Below, one piece after another: positions 56,085 through 64,000 of a DNA stretch of 64,000 nt (within the stretch, counting starts at the first letter, position 1; each line of letters begins with the position of its first letter). Location of the stretch: assembly GCF_030463535.1 (NCBI RefSeq), contig NC_132888.1, positions 5,138,081 through 5,202,080 on the forward strand, written 5' to 3'. This DNA is from Salminus brasiliensis. Lineage: Eukaryota; Chordata; Actinopteri; Characiformes; Bryconidae. The notes below the pieces were generated by a model, which did no database searches, was not told where the DNA came from, and saw nothing but the letters and a program-made list of their open reading frames with translations. The translations under genes and the position numbers were made by a program.

Positions 56085-57545
56085 CTCCAAGAAGAAGGAG
56101 AACTTGTGACAGTACAACTGTAAGAACTTCCCCAGTTCCTGGTTGGTGTACTCGCACTGGCTGTTAGACTGGGGGTGGTACTCAGAGGTGATGCTTACAC
56201 TCACCCCTAGGTTTTCACAAAATGCCCCCAGACCTGAGAGGTAAACTGGCCCCCGCAATCTGATACGATTTCAAGAAATTCCGGAGGACATGATCTACCA
56301 AGGCCTGAGCTGTTTGAACTGCTGAAGGCAATGCAGAGAACAGAATGAAATGGCCACACCCAAAGTGGAACCTTTTGCCGGGGGCCGGGGATGAATGCGC
56401 CAAGGCAACGAGACACTCTCGAAGCGGGGCCGGTATATAGATTTTGCGGTGATGTGCACGGTGGTGAGCTTGGTTGATCTCTGTATGCAGGTCCCACTGG
56501 ATCGCCCCGATAGTTACCGCCGGAGGTAGGATATGCGCCAGAAGCGGGTAAGCAGAGCCCTCCAACCAATGATGCCACTCTCCTAACGCCATCTTAACAG
56601 CGAGGAGCTCACCGATCCCCAACTCCATAGTTGCGTTCGGCCCAGTGAGCTTTTTAGAGTAAAAGGCTACAGGGAGGAGCCTGTCGCTGTCCCCATGCCG
56701 CTGGGAAAGAACAGCCCCCACACCAGTATTGGAGACATCCACCTCTACAACGAACGTCTTTAGGGGGTTGGGGTGGCGCAACAATGGGGCCAACATGAAT
56801 GCGTGCTTAAGCACCACAAGGGACTCCTCTGCCTGCAGAGTCCACGTGATGTGTCGGGGACCTCCTTTAAGTAAGGATGTGATGGGCGCTGCTAACCTGC
56901 TAAAATCTCGAATGAACCTATGTTTGAAGTTGGCGAACCCCAGAAATCGCTGGACCACCTTAATGGAGCAAGGAGACTACCTGAACCTTGGCCTGGTCCA
57001 TCTGAACCCCCTGCTCGCTAATGATATACCCCAGGAAAGGGATCTCGGAAACATGGGATATGCATTTCTAGTTAGACTTCTAGAAGGGAACAAAGAGCTT
57101 GTAGGTCCTAAACTTCGCCAGGACTAGACGAACCTGATCCACATGCATAGACAGGTTGGGGAAGTAGACCAAAATGTCGTCCAAAAAGGCCACTACAAAG
57201 CATCTGAGGTAGTCTTTAGGGACAGTCTTTATGAGGGCCTGGGAGACGGAGGGGGCGTTGGCCAACCTGTACGTATGTTCAACCTGCAGCTGTTCAAGGG
57301 CGGACGGGACCAGGGGCATGGGGTGAGGGTAGCACTTCATTAACACGTTCAGGGCGCAATAGTCTATGCATGGACTATGCCCCCTCCCTTTTTCTGGATA
57401 AAAAAGAACCCTGATGCTACAGGAGACTTGGACAGAGTTATGTACTCCTCCATCGCCCGCTCTTCTTCCCCCATGACAGGGTAGATCAGAGCCTTGGGCA
57501 ATGTGGAGCCTTCCACTAAATCTATAGCACAATCAAAGGGGCAAT
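56085..57545 (-). mobile_element. Gypsy/Ty3-type LTR retrotransposon remnant (pol)
   Basis: On the minus strand the pol domains lie in Gypsy order. Reverse transcriptase, with the catalytic block FLDDILVYF, is at 57532-57080. The thumb and RNase H (FVVEVDVSNTGVGAVLSQ) are at 56958-56570. The integrase core (IVSDCGGQFTSQVWGHF, then ITSEYHPQSN) is at about 56310-56120. Frames shift several times, parts of RNase H and the zinc-binding/early integrase region are deleted, and no gag, protease or LTR is visible. A dead element. Confidence 0.85.
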
Positions 57546-58353
57546 TTTATGTAGTAGTTATTCAATGAAAACATAAGATTTTAATGAAGTCATACATATG
57601 ACAATTATGGGACATGTCACCCATTTTTTATTTCAAACTGGTCTTCCCAAAATTTCACCAGTATGCAAATTTGGCAACACAGGGGGCTAAACTTGCTGGA
57701 CTTGGTGTATACAAACATTGCAGGCATGTTGCAAAGCTCCACGCCTCACTATTGTGCCATCTTTTTCTTCACCGGTTCTGAGGTACCAGTGATATTTTAA
57801 AAGTAATTAAGATCTAATGCCCTCTCTTTTCTGGTATACTATATTAATGACAATCAGAATGCTTGCTCAAAAAAAACTGAACATCATATTTGACTTGATT
57901 CTATGTTAAGTTATGTTATCAATAATGTAATGATTTATACTTTTCAATTTGATAGTGTTGTCCATTTGGACTCTAATTTCCAAAGTAAAATACTACAGGA
58001 AAAGATGAAAGTCATCCTGCACCTTATAAACATAGGGCCAATGTAGGGCCCTTCTTTTCACCAATATTCTAACCGACCACTACATTGCAAACTCTTCACA
58101 GGGGACATTAGCTAAGCACTTCCCTTTATCAGTTTTCACAGAGTTAGGCCCATATCAACAACTAAGTATTTAAACCAATTTTTTTATATTGCTCTGTTTA
58201 GAACACAGCAACTGTTACAATCAATAATGGCTTGACATGGACCCAGCAGCACAGTATAAAGCTATGTTCATGCTCCAACCACTGACTAGTCAGACCTATA
58301 TTATAAAACTAAACCTACAGTAATATATAATATACTATAATGATATTAGTACA
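57546..58353. other. Gene-poor stretch
   Basis: No gene or known repeat recognised between the Gypsy remnant and the Tc1-like element. Confidence 0.4.
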
Positions 58354-59460
58354 TACGTGGAAAAAATTGTTGGTACCCTCGGTTAATAAAAGAAAAACCC
58401 ACAATGGTCACAGAAATAACTTTAATCTGTTAAAGTTATAAAAATGAAAATGAACAAATGAAAATATGATTTTGAACCATACTTCATGGAACCATGCAAC
58501 ATAATTATTTTTAAAAATAAACTCATTAAACAGACCTGGACAAAAATGATGGTAAATCAAGGTGTATCCACTAATTAGCATCACAGGTGTCTACAATCTT
58601 GTAATCGCTCAGTGGGCCTATAGATGGGGCTACAGGTAAATTATAGACAAGCATGTTTAAGGCAAAGGTTATAAGACCATCTCCAAGAAGCTTGATGTTC
58701 CTGTGAATACAGTTGCACATATTATTCAGAAATATAAGATCCATGGGACTGTAGCCAACCTCCCTGGACTTGACCACAGGCGGAAAACTGATGACAAATC
58801 AAAGAGACGGATAATACGAATGGAACAAAAAAGCACAGAAAAACTTCTCAAGAGATCAGAGGTGAACTTTAAGCTCAAGGAACATCGGTGTCAGATCGCA
58901 CCACTCGTCATTGTTTGAGCCAAAGTGGACATCATGGGAGATGACCAAGGAGGACACCATTGTTGAATACATAGAAAAGACAGACTTTTATTTGCCAAAC
59001 GACATGTTGACAAGCCCCAAAGAAGGAGAATGTCCTATAGACAGATGGAACTTTTTGCCAAGGCACATCAGCTTTATGTTCACAGATGGAAAAATGAAAA
59101 TGTGCAGGGTACAACGAAATCTCAAGACTATCAAGAGATTCCAGAGAGAAACGTGCTGCCCAGTGTCAGAAAGCTTGGTCTCAGTCACAGGTCATGGGTC
59201 TTGCAACAGGATAATGACCCAAAACACACAGCTAAAACACACCCAAGAGTGGCTAAGAGGAAAACATTGGAGTATTCTGAAGTGGCCTTCTATGAGCCCT
59301 GACCTAAATCCTATTGAGCATCTTTGGAAGGAGCTGAAACATGCCGTCTGGAAAAGGCACCCTTCAAACCTGAGACAACTGGAGCAGTTTGCTCAGTAGT
59401 GGGCCAAAATACCTGCTGAGAGGTGCAGAAATCTCATTGACAGTCACAGGAATTGCACCT
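58354..59460 (+). mobile_element. Tc1-like DNA transposon, nearly full length but lacking its 3' end
   Basis: The left terminal inverted repeat begins near 58354 ('acgtgg...attgttggtaccct'). Transposase traces follow in order: helix-turn-helix (VAHIIQKYKIHGTVANLPG, 58709-58765), [16 protein letters not shown] (about 59048-59095), [17 protein letters not shown] (about 59204-59254) and [17 protein letters not shown] (about 59296-59345). There are several frameshifts and internal deletions. It stops at about 59460 without a right terminal repeat, just where block B begins. Confidence 0.88.
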
Positions 59461-60330
59461 AAAATATAGATCTAGGGCTCAGCCAACCCCTTAATCCATA
59501 TTTCTAATCCTATTCACCCAATTTAGTGAATTTAGTGGATGGGCTGTGCCTAATGTGCATGTATTATGTGCAAAGACTACAGTAGACATACTGTAATTTT
59601 CGTCTGACTGTTGTTTTAAAGATCTAAAAACACTTTGTCCTTTTTTTCCTAAAATATCCAAAATAAATAATACCCCTTCTCTACAACAAGACTGGAGCCA
59701 TATTGTGGATGGTGTAACACTGTGAAGTTTGAGACGCTGTACTGTTGTAAACCATTTGTGTTGTACTGTATGGTAGATGAAACAAAAAGTAAACAGCGAG
59801 TAACAGCTATGTCAAATCATAGAGAGCCTAGTAAACAGTATTGATATGGGTAATGAGTGAAACTAGCAGTAAGCACAGAAATCCCTCAGTATACTTTGTG
59901 TGCTGTAACATCTAGTGACTGGTCATGAGATACAAACGCCTGATAGCAACAGGATAGCGGACCACCGTTGGCCCACTAACGACAAAGCTGGTGGTCCACA
60001 GGCATGTGCTCAGTGTTTTCTGAGTGGCCTGCTGGTATTTAAGCATAGTTTAAGACAGAATTTTTCATAACTTGCTTTCCACAAACAATCCTATTTTCTT
60101 ATGTTTGGAGCTTTTTAGCCTCAGACTTGTTTTGTTGTTTTCAAAGCAATGGTACTGGCAGAGTAATCAGTTGGGATTTAGAGGGGGCTTGCCTCCTGTA
60201 GGTGGTGAATAAAACTGCCGTGCAATGCATGGATATTGAACATTGAGGCAATGTTCTCCATTATGCTTCATTTCTAGATAATTATTGTGATTACAGCATT
60301 TGGCACAGTGGAAGTATAACAAAGCAAACA

Positions 60331-61281
60331 ATGGAATCCAATTTGTCCATATATACAACTCTCCTGACTTTGGAATCATTGGGAATACCTCCATCTAACA
60401 TTATTCCTGCATTCATATTTGGAACTCTTACATATTGTCTTATTTTGTTCTTTAACATGACTGTCTTGCTAACAATTGTTTTCAACAGGAAACTTCATAA
60501 TCCAATGTGTATTCTGTTGTTAAGTATGCCGGTCAATGATATGATGGGTGTCACTGTCTTTTTTCCTCGGCAGGTGTTTAGTATACTGACTCAGAATAGA
60601 TCAATCACCTACTCTGCTTGTTTTGCAGAAGCCTTTATAACACATCTGTATGTAGGTTGGTTAACTAACATTCTCACTGCTATGGCTTATGACAGGTATG
60701 TTGCCATTTGTTGTCCACTGAAATATAACACCTTGATGTCCTCAAATAACTTGTTGAAAATAATCATTATAGTATGGTGTCTTGAAGTTACTGTGATTGG
60801 TATAGTGTTTGCCCTGAGTTTTCGCAGACACATTTGTGGCACAAAAATTGTTGACATTTTCTGCAATAATCCATCCTTATTGAAGCTCATTTGTGGGGAC
60901 ATAAGTGTTAACAATTATGTTGGACTCCTTATTACATTTTTAAAACAAGGGTTTACAGTGCTAACTGTGTTATTTACATACATCCAAATATTAATCACAG
61001 TTGTCTATAAAAGACAGTCTGATGCTAAAAGTAAAGCAATCCAGACATGTGGTACACACCTAGTTGTCTTTTTATGCTTTGAGTTCAATGTATTTTTTGC
61101 CCTGGTTGCTCACAGATTTGAGTCAGCATCCCCAATCCTTAGAAAGGCCTTAGGTACATCCATAATGATATTTCCTCCTATACTCAATCCTCTAATATAT
61201 GGACTGAAAACAAAGGAAATTCGACGGCATCTAATTTTCTTCTCCAAGATAAAGGTTTTGCCCAAAAAACAGAAAATGTAG
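60331..61281 (+). CDS. Odorant receptor 3 (class A GPCR, single coding exon)
   Basis: 316 residues, intact, same start (MESNLS) as receptor 2 and about 38 differences from it. Conserved: MAYDRYVAICCPLKYN at helix 3, RRHICGTKIVDIFC in loop 2, SDAKSKAIQTC in helix 6 and PPILNPLIYGLKTKEIR in helix 7. Unusual: the end of loop 1 reads LHNPMCI where receptor 2 has LHKPMYI, so two residues of the hallmark LHxPMY are altered. The changes GTA to VGW near helix 3 and several in helices 4 and 5 (IWSLDVTM to VWCLEVTV) fall where odorant-binding residues usually lie. The proposed upstream TATA box and 5' UTR intron of receptor 2 are altered or deleted here, so expression may differ. Confidence 0.95.
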   Translation: MESNLSIYTTLLTLESLGIPPSNIIPAFIFGTLTYCLILFFNMTVLLTIVFNRKLHNPMCILLLSMPVNDMMGVTVFFPRQVFSILTQNRSITYSACFAEAFITHLYVGWLTNILTAMAYDRYVAICCPLKYNTLMSSNNLLKIIIIVWCLEVTVIGIVFALSFRRHICGTKIVDIFCNNPSLLKLICGDISVNNYVGLLITFLKQGFTVLTVLFTYIQILITVVYKRQSDAKSKAIQTCGTHLVVFLCFEFNVFFALVAHRFESASPILRKALGTSIMIFPPILNPLIYGLKTKEIRRHLIFFSKIKVLPKKQKM

Positions 61282-61369
61282 TAGGAAATGAAGTCAAAAG
61301 GTTTGTTTATTATAGTTACTGGAAGTGATGTTAATGAGACTCAAAAGTGCAAATATTTATATCATGTTT

Positions 61370-61390
61370 TTTTTTTTTTTTTTTTTTTTA
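61370..61390. repeat. Poly-T run
   Basis: About 21 T followed by 'atataag', downstream of receptor 3. Confidence 0.9.
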
Positions 61391-62632
61391 TATAAGCTTT
61401 TTAATCAGGTTGGACAGTGTGTTTATCTCCATGCACTGATTGTACACAGAATCTGTATAATGTATTAATGTATTTATAAACAAACTCATAGTGATTTAGA
61501 GACACTTGTAAAGTCAGAATTGTGCATGGTGTTGATCAGCAAAATAGAACATCTAGTGATTAATGTCTATAAGGTCTGTCACAAAAAAAATGTTTCATGG
61601 AATGGTTACAAATATGCTCCACCTGTAACTTTTGAAAGTACAAAAAACACAAATATGTGGAAAATTAATATTAAATTGCAAAAAGCCTTAAAGCCTGCCA
61701 TGGCAAAAGTAAAAGTTAAATGATTCCCTTTTGTCAATGTTTTCTCAAGCAATATAGTTCTGCATATTTCCCATGTACATGATTTTGGTTGGGGTTTTTT
61801 TCTGCCAGTTTAACAAATATAAAATACAACAATATAAATGTTCAATAATGCATTTTTAATGGCTAGCCAGTTTTAGCATAATTTCATAAATTCATTAGTG
61901 ATTGATTGGCCCTAAGACAAGGCAATTTCACCTAATTATTTTATGTAGGCTCTATACCCCTAATGGAGGGGGGATGCATGTATTTGAAGCATTTACAATA
62001 TTGAGATGTTTTTTACGTTCATGGAATAAAAGATTTGATGAATCTCTGAAAGATCTGAAATCTGAAAAAAAAATGTTTCCAGCATTTTTAGTGTCTTGGC
62101 AGGTATTAGGTAGCCATGTGTATGAAACACCCATGCAGAGCTAAATTGCAGCACAGCTGTGGGCAGTTCTGGAACTTGTGACAGGCTCAAAGAAGAAGCC
62201 GCACCAGGCAAGTTGAAAGAAATTACATGGTTAAGGTTCTTCCTTTACCAAGTAAAAATTCACCCGCTCAGTTTAGGACATTTTGGGGAGCTTCTGACTT
62301 CCAGCTCCTGTCATCAAGTAGCCAAATCTTACTTCTAGCTCTAAAATGGCTTTCATTGAGTGCTAAGTGTTTGATGGGATATAGTTGTATGGGCAGGTGC
62401 TGAGGAGATAGGTCAAAGTATGTGGTGTTGCTGTGTACAAATGTTTTACAACAGGGTCAGGTTTTCTCTGCCCCACACCTGCTTAAGCAGGTCCACTGGG
62501 ACATGTGGCTGTGCTGGTTACATCAAAACAGCTGACAAGGTACTTGAGTGGTGGGCCACTCCAGGCATTCCAATTACGGGAAGACCTCTGCTTCAGTTGT
62601 GGCACCTGGTGCATCCAGCAGAAGCATAGCCA

Positions 62633-63629
62633 CAGAAAGAGATACAGACAGAGAGATGAGGGTTATAGGGAGGAAGTAAAGACAAGGCAAAGGAGGACAA
62701 AGGAGTCAAGCAATCCACCACCCATCTCCAACTGCATAGACCTGGAGCTGTGATGTTTCTCTGAGACTCACTTGTCCTCCAGTCAAAAATAGGGCACCCC
62801 ACCTCTAAGGGAATGTGCTCGCATTCTCCACTACTTTTGATCTATGTCTGCGAAAGGACTCACAGACACAAGCATACTCTGATCAACCCAAAACTGCTGA
62901 AAGCACCCAACTAGGTTCAGCTGTCTGTAACCAAGAAAAGGACCACACACACAAACTGGCAAGTGAAACAGCACTTCCACCTCCTCCTACCACAATGGCC
63001 CTACGCAGTATTTGCACAGTCTTCCTGATAAAGTGCTCATTAAGTATATGCTGGATGATTCAGAAGGCAAAACATTGTAACCTGCTTGTTAACTGTAGCT
63101 ATGGTTTCTGCTTTGGATGTGTTTGCTGTTCAGTTGTTGTAAGGCACTCTTGACACAAACTCTGGGGGCATAATCAGTTAGGGTGCCAATGTTGCCAAAA
63201 ACATCTGTACACAGCTCTTCAGCTGTTGCATACATGTTTTATTCTGCATGACCATGATGTTCCTCTTTTGAGTCAGGCCTAAGCTGCATTGCTGCATTGG
63301 TGTCCCATCTGTTCCTTCAGTGCAATGGTCAGCATTAGCTAATTTTTATTCCAATCCCTTGCTTGTTTGTTGTCTTTCAAAGCCAAGGTCCCACATGTGG
63401 CGGGGCATCCAGGCCAACACCAACTACAAAACCCCATCACCTGTTCTGATGCGCTGAACAACTACACCTCTTCCAAATAAACATGTACTGTACACCGCAC
63501 ACATGTTTGGAAAACGAAGCCTGCTGGGCCTCAGTCAGGATAGGCAACAACATCGCCAGTACCACCAAACTGAGAAATAGCTTTGTTCTACAAGCAGTCA
63601 GACCGTTAAACTTACAGAGACTGGACTAA
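62633..63629. other. Gene-poor stretch
   Basis: Less AT-rich than average, with open frames up to 112 codons, but I see no recognisable domain or splice-bounded exon. Confidence 0.4.

Positions 63630-64000
<371 letters not shown>

Larger units (their letters stand above)
59480..62632 (+). repeat. Segmental duplication, block B (contains receptor 3)
   Basis: Collinear partner of block A (50595-55685), without the LINE and with a B-only segment at about 61918-62178. It starts right after the truncated Tc1-like element. Confidence 0.9.

Noticed and set aside
56207-57532. Host genes on the minus strand
   Set aside because: The frames are Gypsy reverse transcriptase, RNase H and integrase pieces with shifts and deletions.
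62505-62753. 82-codon Arg/Lys-rich frame in block B
   Set aside because: The frame starts in duplicated sequence and does not stay open in block A; no motif.

Overview
This is a window of vertebrate nuclear DNA, almost certainly from a teleost fish. The reasons are intron-split vertebrate-type exons with GT/AG borders, intact fish-type odorant receptor genes, a dense load of Tc1-like, hAT, L2/CR1-like and Gypsy remnants, tRNA-derived SINEs and many long AT, GT, TC and GATA arrays. The repeat repertoire resembles that of otophysan fishes (characiform/siluriform type), but that finer placement is recalled family knowledge and not proven here. There is no bacterial operon, CRISPR array or rRNA.

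Layout. 1-20 kb: gene-poor DNA made of dispersed repeats (families called R1 to R7 here), a Tc1-like remnant at 1.3-1.9 kb, a fold-back element with telomere-like interior at 11.8-12.2 kb and several microsatellites. 20-37 kb: one four-exon gene on the plus strand, identified as zbtb32. It has a BTB/POZ exon at 20.0-21.0 kb and three small exons at 27.2, 32.4 and 36.8 kb, giving a predicted 490-residue protein with three C-terminal C2H2 fingers. Its introns hold many repeats. 37-48 kb: gene-poor, with SINEs, a Tc1-like remnant, a hAT element carrying a BED-finger relic and palindromic MITEs. 48-64 kb: an odorant receptor cluster with three intact one-exon receptors, all on the plus strand (48386-49321, 52590-53552, 60331-61281), plus two receptor fragments (49435-49547 and about 55994-56082). 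Receptors 2 and 3 lie inside a tandem segmental duplication (about 50.6-55.7 kb and 59.5-62.6 kb). The spacer between the copies is a mosaic of an L2-like LINE piece, the receptor fragment, a minus-strand Gypsy remnant and a Tc1-like element. The window ends inside another Tc1-like copy.

Functionally, zbtb32 encodes a nuclear BTB-zinc-finger repressor known in mammals from lymphocytes, and the receptors are seven-helix GPCRs of olfactory neurons. Nothing suggests that they act together; they are simply neighbours. The most informative parts are the zbtb32 gene model with degenerate finger-like motifs ahead of the canonical three, and the detailed history of the receptor duplication.
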